Assembly (NCBI GenBank): GCA_003140215.1 | Contig: PLJL01000001.1 | Coordinates: forward strand, 62,001-126,000 | Reading direction: 5' to 3' | Length of the DNA: 64,000 nucleotides | DNA from: Vulcanimicrobiota bacterium | GTDB lineage: Bacteria > Vulcanimicrobiota > Vulcanimicrobiia > Vulcanimicrobiales > Vulcanimicrobiaceae | In this document: in pieces, positions 16,064 to 26,028 of the stretch | How the letters are laid out: the number at the start of each line of letters is the position of its first letter | Position numbering within the stretch: position 1 is the first letter of the stretch | Position numbers and translations under genes: made by a program | The notes under the pieces: model-generated | What the model saw: only the letters and a program-made list of their open reading frames with translations | Told to the model about the DNA's origin: nothing | Database searches by the model: none

Positions 16064-17734
16064 ATGGCGACAATTCTTTCCCCCGGCCTCGCCGGGACGC
16101 TGCCGTCGACGATGTCCGACCAGCCGCTCGGGATCCGCGCGATCTTCGAGCACGCGATGAAGTCGCATCCGCGCAAGCAGATCATCTCGCGGGACGGCAC
16201 GCAGATGCTGCGCTTCACGTTCGCCGAGTTCGGGAAGCGGGTCGCCAAGCTGGGCCACGCGCTGCGCAAGTTGGGGGTGAAGCCGGGCGACCGCGTCGCG
16301 TCGTTTGCCTGGAACGGGCACCGGCATCTGGAGCTGTACTATGCGGTGCCGATGCTCGGTGCGGTACTGCACACGGTCAACATCCGATTGTTCCCCGATC
16401 AGGTCGCGTTCGTCCTCGACCACGCCGAAGACAGCATGGTCTTCTACGACGGCTCGCTGGTCAAAGCGATCAAGGCCGCGGCCGCGCTGCAGCCCGATTC
16501 CGGCCGCACGTTCGTGCAGATGGGCGCGTCGCCCGAGGCGTTCGACGGTGCGCTCGACTACGAGACGCTGCTCGCCGGTGAACCCGAGACCTACGATTGG
16601 CCCGAGATCGACGAGCGCGCGGGCGCGATCCTGTGCTACACCTCGGCGACGACGGGCGATCCCAAGGGCGCACTGTTCTCGCACCGCTCGACGTTCCTCC
16701 ACGCGCTGGCCGCGGGACTCGCGGACTCGCTTGGATTGACGGAAGCCGATCGCGTGCTGCCGATCGTGCCGATGTTCCACGTCAATGCCTGGGGCACGCC
16801 GTTCCTGTGCCTGATGGTCGGCGCCGACTTCATCATGCCGATGGAGCGTCTCGACCCCGCCGGCGTGATCGAGCTGTGCGAGTCGGAGAAGGTCACCGTC
16901 TCGGCCGGCGTACCGACCGTGTGGCTCGCGGTGCGTGACGCGCTGCGCGCGCAGGGCAAGACGCTGCCGCACCTCAAGCGCATCGTCATCGGCGGCTCGG
17001 CGATGCCGACGTCGCTGATGGACGATCTCAACGCGATGGGGATCGATGCGATCCACGCGTGGGGGATGACCGAGATGTCGCCGATCGGAACGGTCAGCCG
17101 CGACACGTCCTTGCTGGCGGGCGACCCGGAGAAGCAGCGCAAGGAGCGCTACAAGCAAGGCCGCTTCTGCCCGATCGTGCAGTGGCGCCTGGTCGACGAC
17201 CACGGCCAGGACGTCCCCGCCGACGGCGTCTCGCGCGGCGAGCTGCTCGTACGCGGCTTCGCGGTGACCGCGAAGTACTACAAGAACGAAGCGGCGACCG
17301 CGACAGCGTTCGAACCCGACGGCTGGTTCCACACCGGCGATGTGTGCACGATCGACGAGTACGGGTATCTCGAGATCGTCGACCGCGTCAAGGACTTCAT
17401 CAAATCGGGCGGCGAGTGGATCTCGTCGGTCGAGGTGGAGAACATCCTCATGGGCCATCCGGGGCTCAAGGAAGCGTGCGTGTTCGGCGTCCCGCACGCG
17501 AAGTGGCAAGAGCGTCCCGTTGCCGCCGTCGTCGCTCGCGAGGGCCACGAGGTCGACGAGAACGCGATCCGCACCTGGGTCGGCGACAAGCTCGCCAAGT
17601 GGCAAACTCCGGACCGCTTCCTCTTCGTCGATGCCATCCCACGGACGGGCGTCGGCAAGTTCCTCAAACGCGATTTGCGCGAAAAGTACAAGGGGCTGTT
17701 TGCCGACGCCGGCGACGGGTCCCGAAGCGGCTGA
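16064..17734 (+). CDS. AMP-dependent fatty acid-CoA ligase
   Basis: The 556-residue protein activates fatty acids to acyl-CoA through an acyl-adenylate. Motif A3 is CYTSATTGDPKGALFSH, A5 is AWGMTEMSPIGT, A7/A8 are DGWFHTGDVCTID and RVKDFIKSGGEWIS, and A10 is GVGKFLKRDLREKY with the catalytic Lys. It most resembles medium/long-chain ligases. Part of the upstream frame overlaps the epimerase and is not coding; ATG at 16064 is the natural start. Together with fadA, fadB, the acyl-CoA dehydrogenase and the second ligase at 24.2 kb it points to beta-oxidation. Confidence 0.9.
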   Translation: MATILSPGLAGTLPSTMSDQPLGIRAIFEHAMKSHPRKQIISRDGTQMLRFTFAEFGKRVAKLGHALRKLGVKPGDRVASFAWNGHRHLELYYAVPMLGAVLHTVNIRLFPDQVAFVLDHAEDSMVFYDGSLVKAIKAAAALQPDSGRTFVQMGASPEAFDGALDYETLLAGEPETYDWPEIDERAGAILCYTSATTGDPKGALFSHRSTFLHALAAGLADSLGLTEADRVLPIVPMFHVNAWGTPFLCLMVGADFIMPMERLDPAGVIELCESEKVTVSAGVPTVWLAVRDALRAQGKTLPHLKRIVIGGSAMPTSLMDDLNAMGIDAIHAWGMTEMSPIGTVSRDTSLLAGDPEKQRKERYKQGRFCPIVQWRLVDDHGQDVPADGVSRGELLVRGFAVTAKYYKNEAATATAFEPDGWFHTGDVCTIDEYGYLEIVDRVKDFIKSGGEWISSVEVENILMGHPGLKEACVFGVPHAKWQERPVAAVVAREGHEVDENAIRTWVGDKLAKWQTPDRFLFVDAIPRTGVGKFLKRDLREKYKGLFADAGDGSRSG

Positions 17735-17926
17735 CGGTCGCAGCGTCGAACTGAACCCATTACGATGTCACCCCTGACGCGGAGGCGCTCAGGTTGAGGG
17801 CATTGTCGGAGCACGCCCAGCACGAGAGCGTTAGAACGCACGTCTCGAATTAGTATCGCTATTTCGCATGAATCGGTCAGCAAGGGTTGGCCGAATTCCC
17901 GCGAATAAAAGGGAAGCCCCGCACGC

Positions 17927-18610
17927 GTGCTTTCGCAGAGGCTTACGGGACCGACCCCATTCTATGCCGGGTGTAGTAATGTGTCAAGTTATTTTCGCCT
18001 AGATTCACGCTTAGAAACCGAAATCGAGAGGGTGATTGGCGCGGACCGTTTTGGCTTCTACCTCGCGACGGCAGGCAGCCAGGCTGAAGCGCTCCGACTC
18101 TATTCGTGGAACGCCGCCATCGCGAGTGCATTTCTCGGTCCGATTGCGATGATCGAGGTTGCGCTTCGTAACGCCATCTCACAACAGCTCCGCAAGACCT
18201 TCGGTCCAGCCTGGTACGACGACGCAGCGTTTTTGGCATTCGACGGCACGCCGCGAACTCAGAGTAGTGTTAGCACAGCAAAACAACGAATCGCGCGTGC
18301 TGTGCCTGCTCGGCGAATAACTCTATTGCGCCCTGCACTCAACCGGACGTTGTGGCCGTCGCTGCAACCGGCGTTTAGCCGCTACACGCACAGGAGGAGC
18401 CTGGTTCGCTACCTCGAGCCTCTGGTTCCGTTCCGAAATCGCATCGCTCATCACGAACCGATATTCAACCGGCGACCGGCCGAAATGTATGATGGAGTTC
18501 TCTTGCTCGCCGATATGATCTCCGAAGACCTGCGCGGGTGGATCGAGCATCATGCGCGCATCAGAACTGTTCTCGCAGACGGACCCGTTACTACCGGAGT
18601 CAAATTCTAG
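17927..18610 (+). CDS. Abi-like HEPN protein (Abi_2 family)
   Basis: The 227-residue product looks like Abi_2/AbiD-AbiF proteins: SWNAAIASAFLGPIAMIEVALRNAI (quoted in parts: SAFLGPIAMIE and VALRNAI) and, near residue 168, PFRNRIAHHEPIF, the RNxxxH-type HEPN motif associated with RNase activity. Family members cause abortive infection in phage-hit cells, acting as RNases or toxins. The gene is visibly less GC-rich and less biased in codon use than its neighbours, suggesting transfer. It stands alone, with no antitoxin or methyltransferase next to it, so a defence role is inference. Start GTG at 17927; an AAGGGAAG-like site lies about 16 bases before it. Confidence 0.65.
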   Translation: MLSQRLTGPTPFYAGCSNVSSYFRLDSRLETEIERVIGADRFGFYLATAGSQAEALRLYSWNAAIASAFLGPIAMIEVALRNAISQQLRKTFGPAWYDDAAFLAFDGTPRTQSSVSTAKQRIARAVPARRITLLRPALNRTLWPSLQPAFSRYTHRRSLVRYLEPLVPFRNRIAHHEPIFNRRPAEMYDGVLLLADMISEDLRGWIEHHARIRTVLADGPVTTGVKF

Positions 18611-18644
18611 GCCGCGCTTCTAGGCTCTCGGGCTGGAAGGACCG

Positions 18645-19832
18645 TTAGTTCAGGTTGACCTCGAAGAGGCCGGCGGCGCCCATGCCGCCGCCGATGCACA
18701 TGGTTACGATGACGTATTTTTCGTTGCGGCGTTTGCCTTCGATTAGGGCGTGCATGACCATGCGGGCGCCGCTGACGCCGTAGGGGTGGCCGATCGAGAT
18801 CGCGCCGCCGTCGACGTTGAGCTTTTCGTTGGGGATGCCGATGGTGTCACGGCAGTAGACCGTCTGGACCGCGAAGGCTTCGTTGAGCTCCCACAGCCCG
18901 ATGTCGTCGACGGTCAGGCCGTGGCGCTTGAGCAGATCGGGTACCGCGAACACCGGGCCGATCCCCATCTCGCCCGGATCGCAGCCGCGCACCACCATCC
19001 CGCGGTAGAAGCCGAGTGGGTTCAGGCCACGATTGCGCGCCTCGTCCGAATCCATGATGACGACCGCCGCCGCTCCGTCGCTGAGCTGCGATGAGTTGCC
19101 GGCCGTGATCGAGGAGTTCTTGTCGAGCACGCCGTTGAGCGACAAGAGCCCTTCGAGCGTCGTGTCCGGACGGTTTCCTTCGTCCTTCGTCAGCGTGACG
19201 TGCTCTTCGCGGTATGCCTTGGTCCCTTTGTCCTGTTCGTATTTCCAGGTCGGCAGCGGAACGATCTCCGCGTCGAACCTGCCGGCGGCTTGCGCCGCGG
19301 CGGTGCGCTGCTGCGACTGGAGCGAGTACTCGTCCTGCAGTTGGCGCGAGACCTTGTACTTCTTGGCCACATTGTCGGCGGTCTGCAGCATCGGCATGTA
19401 GAGGTTGGGCTCGTGCCGGAGCGCCCACTCCTCGGTGAACTCGTGCATGTTCATGTCGTTCTGCACCAGCGAGATCGACTCGACACCGCCCGCGACCATC
19501 ACCTTCGCGCCGTCCACGATAACGCGGTGTGACGCCGTCGAGATCGCTTGGAGACCCGACGCGCAGTAGCGGTTGATCGTCGTCCCCGCGACGCGCTCGG
19601 GCAGCCCCGCGCGCAGCGCCGCGACGCGGCCGATGTTGTGTCCGGTCGCGCCTTCGGGCAGACCGGTACCGATCACGACGTCCTCGACCTCGGCCGGATC
19701 GACGCCCGCGCGCTGCACGGCATGCGCGATCGTGTGGCCCGCCATGGTCGCACCGTGGGTCTGGTTGAACGCGCCGCGGAAGGCTTTGCCGATCGGCGTC
19801 CGCGCCGCCGAGACGATCGCCGCCTCAGGCAT
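18645..19832 (-). CDS. fadA: Acetyl-CoA C-acyltransferase (thiolase)
   Basis: The enzyme performs the thiolytic cleavage of 3-ketoacyl-CoA, the last step of beta-oxidation. The acyl-accepting Cys lies in [11 protein letters not shown], the catalytic His in [13 protein letters not shown] and the second catalytic Cys in [16 protein letters not shown]. The length of 395 residues is normal. It is the last gene of the padR-dehydrogenase-fadB-fadA operon on the minus strand and overlaps the fadB stop by eight bases. A cytoplasmic complex with FadB is expected. Confidence 0.93.
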   Translation of the reverse strand: MPEAAIVSAARTPIGKAFRGAFNQTHGATMAGHTIAHAVQRAGVDPAEVEDVVIGTGLPEGATGHNIGRVAALRAGLPERVAGTTINRYCASGLQAISTASHRVIVDGAKVMVAGGVESISLVQNDMNMHEFTEEWALRHEPNLYMPMLQTADNVAKKYKVSRQLQDEYSLQSQQRTAAAQAAGRFDAEIVPLPTWKYEQDKGTKAYREEHVTLTKDEGNRPDTTLEGLLSLNGVLDKNSSITAGNSSQLSDGAAAVVIMDSDEARNRGLNPLGFYRGMVVRGCDPGEMGIGPVFAVPDLLKRHGLTVDDIGLWELNEAFAVQTVYCRDTIGIPNEKLNVDGGAISIGHPYGVSGARMVMHALIEGKRRNEKYVIVTMCIGGGMGAAGLFEVNLN

Positions 19833-21882
19833 GGGTCAACTCCTTGGTTTCCGTCTTGGTAGTTCCGCCGTGAGGCGTGTAGCCCACCTCGGCGGCGTAA
19901 TGCATCGGTCCGCCGTGGTGCGGCGGGAAGCCGTAGCCGTAGATCCACACGATGTCGACGTCGCCGGGACGCAGCGCGATCCCGGTGCGCAGCAGCTCCG
20001 CTCCGCTGTCGGCGAGCGCGCGCGTACAGCGCGCGATGATCTCATCGTCGCTCACGTTTGGGTTCGGCGCGATCCCGGCTTCCTTGGCGAGCTGCGCGAT
20101 GAGCTGCTCGACCTCGGGATCGGGGATCGCCTCGCGGCCCTTGCCGACGGCCTTGTCGTACTTGAAGAAGCCGGCGCCGCTCTTCTGCCCCAAACGCCCC
20201 TGCTCCACGAGCTTGGCGACGATCGGGATGCGCCCCAGCGGCTGGCCGTGCTGCGACTGCGAGATGAAGTGGTAGACGTCGAGCCCCGACAGATCGGCGA
20301 CCGCGAACGGCCCCATCGCAAAGCCGAACTTCTGCTTCATCACGCGGTCGATGCGGGCCAGGCTCACGCCCTCTTCGGCCAGCTGCACCGCCTGCGCTTC
20401 GTATTCGAACAACATGCGGTTGCCGATGAAGCCGAAGGCGTTGCCGGAGACGACGGCGACCTTGCGCAGCTTCTTGCCCAGCGCGATCCCGGTGGTGAGC
20501 GTTTGCGGCGAGGTTTCCTTGCCGCGCACGATCTCGAGCAGCTTCATGATGTTCGCCGGCGCGAAGAAGTGCAGGCCCAGTACCTTGTCGGGGCGCTTCG
20601 TCGCCGAGGCGATCTCGTCGATGTCGAGCGTCGAAGTGTTCGAAGCCAGGATCGCTTCGGGCTTGGTGACCGCGTCGAGCTTGGCGAAGACTTCCTTCTT
20701 CACCGGCATCGACTCGAACACGGCCTCGACGACGATGTCGACGTCGCCCAGCTCGGCGAAATCGGTCTCGAACGAGATCGAGTTGGCACGCTTCCAGGCG
20801 TCCTCTTGCGTGAGCCGGCCCTTGTCGACCTGATACTTGAACATCCCGAAGATCATCTCGCGGGACTTCTCGACCGCTTCGTCCTTGGTCTCGATCAGCG
20901 TGACCGGGATCCCGGCCTCGGCGAAGACGATCGCGATCCCGGTTCCCATCGTGCCGGCGCCGATGACGGCAGCCTTCTTGATCTCGACCGGCTCGGTCTT
21001 GGGCAGACCCGGCACCTTCGAAAGCTCGCGCTCGGCGAAGAATACGTGGCGCAGCGCCGCGGACGGTTTGGACTGCACGAGCTCCATGAACAGGCGCACC
21101 TCGCGGGCCCAACCGCGCTCGAACGGCAGCTCGATCGCCGCCTGAACCGCATCGATGAGCTTGTGCGCGGCGTAGCCGCCGTTCTCTTCGGGCGGCACCA
21201 TCATGTGCGCTTGCGCGACGACGAACGGCGTCGCGAACAATCCCAGATTGGCGACGCCCAGCTCGGCTTTGCGCTCGGAGAGGCGACGCTTGGGCTTGCC
21301 GGCGTACTTCTTCGCCGCCGCGACGACATCGGCGTCGATGACCTCGTCGAGCATGCCTTTGGCGAGGGCGTCCGGCGCCTTGATCAGGTCACCTTTGAGC
21401 ATGACCTGCAGCGCTTCGTACGCGCCGACCAGGCGCGGAAGGCGTTGCGTGCCGCCGCCGCCCGGCAGCAGGCCGAGCTTGATCTCCGGCAGGCCGACGC
21501 GCGACTTCGCGGTCGCGATGCGGTAGTCGCACGCCAGCGCGAGCTCGTAGCCCCCGCCCAACGCGTTTCCGTCGATCGCCGCCACGAGCGTCTTGTCGAT
21601 ACGCTCCATCGCTTCGATCACGCTGCGCACGGTCTTGGTGTCGGCGGTCGGCGGCGTGTTGAAGTCGTTCACGTCGGCGCCGCCGCTGAACATCCCGTTC
21701 GCCCCGGTGAAGACGATGGTGTTGACCGAGGCATCCTGGGCAGCCGCTTCGAGCAACGGCACGAGCTCGCCGCACAGGGCGTATCCCAGCGCGTTGACGG
21801 GCGGGTTGTCGAGCGTGAGGAGGCGGACCCCGTCGCCGAGGTCGGTCGACTTCACGCGCGCGGGCGTGGCTGTAGTGGTCAT
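19825..21882 (-). CDS. fadB: 3-hydroxyacyl-CoA dehydrogenase / enoyl-CoA hydratase
   Basis: The two-domain enzyme does hydration and NAD-dependent oxidation in beta-oxidation. Residues about 1-190 are the crotonase domain with [17 protein letters not shown] and [20 protein letters not shown], which hold the catalytic Glu and oxyanion hole. From about residue 300 the NAD-binding [17 protein letters not shown] starts the dehydrogenase, with [18 protein letters not shown] and [15 protein letters not shown], and its catalytic His in the FFAP region. At 685 residues it is close to FadB/FadJ length. fadA is downstream and overlapping; the acyl-CoA dehydrogenase gene is 15 bases upstream. Confidence 0.93.
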   Translation of the reverse strand: MTTTATPARVKSTDLGDGVRLLTLDNPPVNALGYALCGELVPLLEAAAQDASVNTIVFTGANGMFSGGADVNDFNTPPTADTKTVRSVIEAMERIDKTLVAAIDGNALGGGYELALACDYRIATAKSRVGLPEIKLGLLPGGGGTQRLPRLVGAYEALQVMLKGDLIKAPDALAKGMLDEVIDADVVAAAKKYAGKPKRRLSERKAELGVANLGLFATPFVVAQAHMMVPPEENGGYAAHKLIDAVQAAIELPFERGWAREVRLFMELVQSKPSAALRHVFFAERELSKVPGLPKTEPVEIKKAAVIGAGTMGTGIAIVFAEAGIPVTLIETKDEAVEKSREMIFGMFKYQVDKGRLTQEDAWKRANSISFETDFAELGDVDIVVEAVFESMPVKKEVFAKLDAVTKPEAILASNTSTLDIDEIASATKRPDKVLGLHFFAPANIMKLLEIVRGKETSPQTLTTGIALGKKLRKVAVVSGNAFGFIGNRMLFEYEAQAVQLAEEGVSLARIDRVMKQKFGFAMGPFAVADLSGLDVYHFISQSQHGQPLGRIPIVAKLVEQGRLGQKSGAGFFKYDKAVGKGREAIPDPEVEQLIAQLAKEAGIAPNPNVSDDEIIARCTRALADSGAELLRTGIALRPGDVDIVWIYGYGFPPHHGGPMHYAAEVGYTPHGGTTKTETKELTHA

Positions 21883-21897
21883 GAGTCTCTCTTGCGG

Positions 21898-23718
21898 TTA
21901 AGCGGTCACGAGCGCACGGCGCTCGACGTCGAACATCTCGTCGTTGCCGGCCATCACGTCGCCCGAACCTTCGACGATCTGCTTCTGCAGCCACGCGTAC
22001 TGCGTGAGGACGTTGTTGGCATAGAACGACGCGGTCTGGATCTTCGCGGTGTAGAACGGGTCGGCGTCGCCCGCCGCGAGTTTCTCGGCGGCGATCTTCG
22101 CGCCGCGGAAGAGCTGCCAGCCGCCGGCGACGATCCCGATGAAGTTCAGGAACGGCACCGAGTTCGCGAAGGCCTTGTGCAGGTCGCCCATCGCGGTCAT
22201 GCCGATGAACTGCGCGGTCTCGCTGAGTGCTTTGGTCGCTTCGGCGAGCGGCTGCGCGAGCGCCTTGACCTCGACGTTCTCGGACGCTTCGAGTTCCTTG
22301 GCGAACTTGCCGATCTGCTTGAGCACCTTGGTCGCGCTGGCGCCCATGTCACGGATCAACTTGCGACCCACGAGATCCAGCGCCTGGATTCCGGTCGTGC
22401 CTTCGTAGATCGTGGTGATGCGGACGTCGCGGTACTGCTGCGCGATCCCGGTCTCTTCGATGAAGCCCATCCCGCCGAAGACCTGCAGCGCGGTCGACGC
22501 GACGACTTGGGAGTTCTCGGTCAGCCAGCCCTTGACGACCGGGATCATCAGCTCGACGAACGCCTTGTGCTCTTTGCGCACCGCCTCGTCTTCGGACTTG
22601 AGCGCGTAGTCCAGCGACGCCGCCGTGACGTATGCGATGGCGCGCATCGCCTCGATGTTCGCCTTGCACCAGAGCAGCATGCGGCGAACGTCGGGGTGCT
22701 TGATGATGGCGACGGGCTTGGGATCGCGCGAAGCGGCGTCGCGGAACTGGATGCGTTCCTTGGCGTACTCGACGGCATGCTGGTAGGCACGGTCGGCGAT
22801 CGCCAGGCCCTGCACGCCCACGCTGAAGCGCGCCGCGTTCATCATCGCGAACATGTACTCCAGGCCGCGGTTCGCCTCGCCGACGAGGTGCCCGATCGCG
22901 CCCTGTCCCTGCTCGCCGTAGTTGAGCGTGCAGGTCGGGTTCCCATTGATCCCCATCTTGTGCTCGATGCCGGCGCACTTCACGTCGTTGCGCTCGCCCA
23001 ACGAGCCGTCGGCGTTGACGAGAACCTTCGGAACGATGAACATCGAGATGCCCTTCGTCCCTTCGGGCGCGCCCGGCAGCCGGGCCAACACGAGGTGGAT
23101 GATGTTCGGCGCCATGTCGTGCTCGCCGAAGGTGATGAAGATCTTCTGCCCGCGGATGCGGTAGTGGTCGCCGTCGGGCTCCGCCGCGGTACGCACCTGC
23201 GCGAGATCCGAGCCGGCCTGCGGTTCGGTGAGGCACATCGTGCCCGTCCACTCGCCGCTCACCAAGCGCGGGATGTACGTCTGCTTCTGCTCGTGGCTGC
23301 CGAACTGCTCGATCGCCTCGATGGCGCCTTGGTTGAGCAGCGGACCGTTGGCGAAACCGATGTTCGCCGCGTTCCACATCTCGAGCGTCGGACCGAGCAG
23401 CAGTTGCGGCAGACCTTGGCCGCCGTACTCCGCGGGCACGGGCAGACCGATCCAGCCCGCCTTCGAGAACTGCTTGTACGCTTCTTTGAAGCCCTTGGGC
23501 GTCGTGACGACGCCGTCGTTCCACGTGCAGCCTTCCTTGTCACCGCTTTGATTGAGCGGCGACAAGATCTCGCTCGCAAACGTCGACGCTTCATCGAGGA
23601 TCGCGTCGAGGACGTCGGTGGTTTCCTCGTAGCCTGGAAGCTTCGCGATCTCCTCGACACCGGCGAGCTCGCGCAAGACGAACTGCATGTCGCGTAGGGG
23701 CGCGCGGTAGGTGCTCAT
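21898..23718 (-). CDS. Acyl-CoA dehydrogenase
   Basis: This 606-residue FAD enzyme oxidises acyl-CoA to enoyl-CoA, the first step of beta-oxidation. Signatures are LTEPQAGSDLAQVRT in the substrate and flavin region, GQKIFITFGEHDMA, GIEHKMGINGNPTC, RFSVGVQGLAIADRAYQ, the FGGMGFIEETGIAQQYRD segment, and the catalytic-base motif YEGTTGIQALDLVGRKL. The length and C-terminal helical domain fit the larger FadE-like/ACAD family. The ATG overlaps the padR stop (ATGA), so the operon is translated as a unit. Confidence 0.92.
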   Translation of the reverse strand: MSTYRAPLRDMQFVLRELAGVEEIAKLPGYEETTDVLDAILDEASTFASEILSPLNQSGDKEGCTWNDGVVTTPKGFKEAYKQFSKAGWIGLPVPAEYGGQGLPQLLLGPTLEMWNAANIGFANGPLLNQGAIEAIEQFGSHEQKQTYIPRLVSGEWTGTMCLTEPQAGSDLAQVRTAAEPDGDHYRIRGQKIFITFGEHDMAPNIIHLVLARLPGAPEGTKGISMFIVPKVLVNADGSLGERNDVKCAGIEHKMGINGNPTCTLNYGEQGQGAIGHLVGEANRGLEYMFAMMNAARFSVGVQGLAIADRAYQHAVEYAKERIQFRDAASRDPKPVAIIKHPDVRRMLLWCKANIEAMRAIAYVTAASLDYALKSEDEAVRKEHKAFVELMIPVVKGWLTENSQVVASTALQVFGGMGFIEETGIAQQYRDVRITTIYEGTTGIQALDLVGRKLIRDMGASATKVLKQIGKFAKELEASENVEVKALAQPLAEATKALSETAQFIGMTAMGDLHKAFANSVPFLNFIGIVAGGWQLFRGAKIAAEKLAAGDADPFYTAKIQTASFYANNVLTQYAWLQKQIVEGSGDVMAGNDEMFDVERRALVTA

Positions 23719-24155
23719 GAGGTCTCTCCGTACAAGTCGCGACGCAGGCGTTGCAGCGCTACGATGAGGTTGGTGAGGTAGGGCTTGAAGTTGGCCTTGA
23801 TCGACTCGAGGCGCTCTTCGCCGGCCTCGGTGATGCGGTACAGCGTGGTGCCGCGCTTCGTCGACGCCTCGAGCTCGCCGCGGATGAACCCGCGTTCCTC
23901 GAGGCGGCGCAGCAGCGGGTAGATCGTGTTCGGGTTAACCGGGAAGATGCCGCCCAAGGTGCCGATGCGCTGCATCAGACCGTAGCCGCTGTCGGGGTGG
24001 GCGTGGAGCATCTGCAGGACCACAGCGGGAAACACGGTCTTGGTCTTGACCTCGCCGGTGAAGACGCGGTCGCCCCACAGCTCGGTGGGGAACTCGGCTG
24101 CCGCGGACGGCACCCCCGGGACCGCCGGCGCGTCCGCCCTTGACCGCATCGCCAT
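23715..24155 (-). CDS. PadR family transcriptional regulator
   Basis: The 146-residue protein has a PadR winged-helix: VFPAVVLQMLHAHPDSGYGLMQRI, then NPNTIYPLLRRLEERGFIRGELE with the wing TTLYRITEAGEERL, followed by a C-terminal dimer helix. It heads the beta-oxidation operon and its ATG starts 15 bases from a perfect palindrome (24171-24184). Autorepression with fatty acyl-CoA or an aromatic acid as effector is inferred. The first 40 residues are an unusual Ala/Pro-rich extension not typical of the family. ATG at 24155 is used; ATG at 24149 is also possible. Confidence 0.88.
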   Translation of the reverse strand: MAMRSRADAPAVPGVPSAAAEFPTELWGDRVFTGEVKTKTVFPAVVLQMLHAHPDSGYGLMQRIGTLGGIFPVNPNTIYPLLRRLEERGFIRGELEASTKRGTTLYRITEAGEERLESIKANFKPYLTNLIVALQRLRRDLYGETS

Positions 24156-24190
24156 ATGTTATTCATAATAGGTTAGAGCTAACCCGTCAA
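24140..24190. promoter_or_regulatory. Overlapping divergent promoters with a palindromic operator
   Basis: On the minus strand a -35 of TTGACG (24185-24190) stands 17 bases from TATGAA (24162-24167), placing the start at about the A of the padR ATG, i.e. a leaderless message. On the plus strand TTGACC (24140-24145) and CATAAT (24164-24169) are 18 bases apart and would drive the acyl-CoA synthetase. Between them GGTTAG-AG-CTAACC (24171-24184) is a perfect 6-base inverted repeat sitting inside the spacer of the padR promoter and at the start site of the other. TTATTCATAA next to it is a second small inverted repeat. A PadR operator acting on both genes is likely. Confidence 0.55.
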
Positions 24191-24219
24191 GGGGCTTTAC
24201 AGCCCGTTGGGATGCCCGC

Positions 24220-26007
24220 ATGACCGAAACCCCGACGCTCCCGGATCTCATCGCCGAAGGGCTCGCCGAGCCCCGATCGATCGCGCTGGCCGAACGCCGC
24301 GCCGGGCGCACGCTTGCTCTGAGCTCGCAGGACGTCCACCGGCAAGCCGCCGGGGTCGCCTCCGCCTTGTGCGGACGCGGCATCGCCAAGGGCGACCGGG
24401 TCGCGATCCTCGCCAACAACCGCGTCGAGTGGCTCATCGCGGACTTCGGCATCCTCTACGCCGGCTGCGTCGTCGTTCCGATGTACGCGACGACCGCTGA
24501 CGATCAGATCGCGTTCATTTTGGCCGACAGCGAAGCCAAGCTGGTCTTCGTCGACGACGCCGCGTCTGCGGCGCACGTTCGCGCGGCCGCGCCGAACGCT
24601 CCGCCGATCGTGGCCTTCGAGGGTGACGGCCCCGACGGCTTCGCGGCGCTCGTCGCCGACGGCGCACGTCAACCATCCGCTGAAGATGATGCGCTGCTGC
24701 GCTCGTATCGCGACGGCATCGGCGTCGACGACCTGGCGGTGCTGATTTACACCTCGGGGACGACCGGTCAACCCAAAGGCGTGATGCTCTCGCACCGCAA
24801 CCTCGTCTCGAATACGATGAGCGCCTTCGACCCAACGACGAGTGAGCTGCGGGCGGGCCAGATCGGCCTCTCGGTGCTGCCGTTCGCGCACATCTACGAA
24901 CACACCAACGCGCTGGGGTACCTGTACCGCCGGCTGATCCACTACGTCACCACGCCCGACCATCTGCTCGAGGACCTCAAGGCGATCCGCCCATCGTGGG
25001 TCGCGTTCGTGCCGCGCATCTTCGAGCGGCTCATCGCGGGCATCATCGGCAACGCCCGCAAGGCCGGTGGGCTCAAAGCCAAGCTCGTGCCGTGGGCGCT
25101 CAAGGTCGGCACGGCCTACGAGCGCGCCATACGCGCCGGCGGCGCGTCACCGTGGCTGCGCGTGCAGCGCGCGCTGGCGAAAAAGCTGGTGCTTTCGAAG
25201 ATCCCCGCGACGTTGGGCCTCGATCGGCTGGAGTACTTCGTGAGCGGCAGCGCACCGCTGCACCGCGACACCGCGCTCACGCTCGCCGCGATGGGATTCG
25301 AGATCCTCGAAGGCTACGGGCTCACCGAAACGTCGCCGGTCGTCACGGTGAACCGGCCGGGCGACAATGAGCTGGGCACCGTCGGGCCGCCCGTCAAGAA
25401 CGTCGAGGTGCGAATCGCCGAAGACGGCGAGGTTCTCGTCAAGGGCCCCAACGTGATGCTGGGCTACTACAAGCTGCCCAAGGAGGAGCAGCCGTTTACC
25501 GCCGACGGCTGGTTCTGCACCGGCGACATCGGCGCGTTCGACGCGCGCGGTCATCTTATGATCACCGACCGCAAGAAGGAGATCTTCAAGACCAGCGGCG
25601 GCAAGTGGATCTCACCCGCGCGTATCGAGTCGGCGATCAAGCGCTCGATCTACATCGGTCAGGTGATGGCCGTCGGTGCGAACCGGTCGCACCCCGCCGT
25701 GCTCGTCGCGCCCAACTGGGACCTGGTGCGCGCGAAGCTCGCACTCGGCGCGGACACACCGACCGCGACGCTCGCCGCCGACGAGCGCGTGTGCGTGCTG
25801 ATGATCCGCGAAGTCGAGGCCAATACCGCCGACCTCGCGAGCTACGAGCAAGTCCACCGGCTCGCCATCCTGCCCCGCGACCTCACCATCGAGGACGGCG
25901 AGCTTTCCCCGACGCTCAAGGTCAAGCGGCGCGTCGTCGAGCAGCAGTACGCCCGTTTGATCGAGCAGGCATACGCCGAGGACTTGCACGCCCGCTCCAC
26001 TTCCTGA
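24220..26007 (+). CDS. Long-chain acyl-CoA synthetase (AMP-forming)
   Basis: The 595-residue enzyme makes acyl-CoA from long-chain fatty acids. Motif A3 is YTSGTTGQPKGVMLSH, with GYGLTETSPVVT (A5), DGWFCTGDIGAF (A7), DRKKEIFKTSGGKWISP (A8) and SPTLKVKRRVV near the end. It matches the FAA1/FadD15 branch of long-chain synthetases. It is transcribed divergently from the padR operon and shares its promoter region, so it is likely induced with beta-oxidation. The ATG has a weak GGGA site about nine bases before it. Confidence 0.92.
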   Translation: MTETPTLPDLIAEGLAEPRSIALAERRAGRTLALSSQDVHRQAAGVASALCGRGIAKGDRVAILANNRVEWLIADFGILYAGCVVVPMYATTADDQIAFILADSEAKLVFVDDAASAAHVRAAAPNAPPIVAFEGDGPDGFAALVADGARQPSAEDDALLRSYRDGIGVDDLAVLIYTSGTTGQPKGVMLSHRNLVSNTMSAFDPTTSELRAGQIGLSVLPFAHIYEHTNALGYLYRRLIHYVTTPDHLLEDLKAIRPSWVAFVPRIFERLIAGIIGNARKAGGLKAKLVPWALKVGTAYERAIRAGGASPWLRVQRALAKKLVLSKIPATLGLDRLEYFVSGSAPLHRDTALTLAAMGFEILEGYGLTETSPVVTVNRPGDNELGTVGPPVKNVEVRIAEDGEVLVKGPNVMLGYYKLPKEEQPFTADGWFCTGDIGAFDARGHLMITDRKKEIFKTSGGKWISPARIESAIKRSIYIGQVMAVGANRSHPAVLVAPNWDLVRAKLALGADTPTATLAADERVCVLMIREVEANTADLASYEQVHRLAILPRDLTIEDGELSPTLKVKRRVVEQQYARLIEQAYAEDLHARSTS

Positions 26008-26028
26008 CGACCGGGGAACAAGAGAGCA

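Noticed and set aside
16055-17605. Minus-strand open frame over the fatty acid-CoA ligase
   Set aside because: Shadow of the ligase frame; all adenylation motifs are on the plus strand.
19573-23697. Very long plus-strand open frame antisense to the beta-oxidation operon
   Set aside because: It is a codon-bias shadow of fadA, fadB and the dehydrogenase, has no family motif and low-complexity Arg/Asp/His content.
24192-24205. GGGCT-TTAC-AGCCC hairpin upstream of the acyl-CoA synthetase as an attenuator
   Set aside because: Only five pairs and no T-tract or leader peptide; likely chance in GC-rich sequence.
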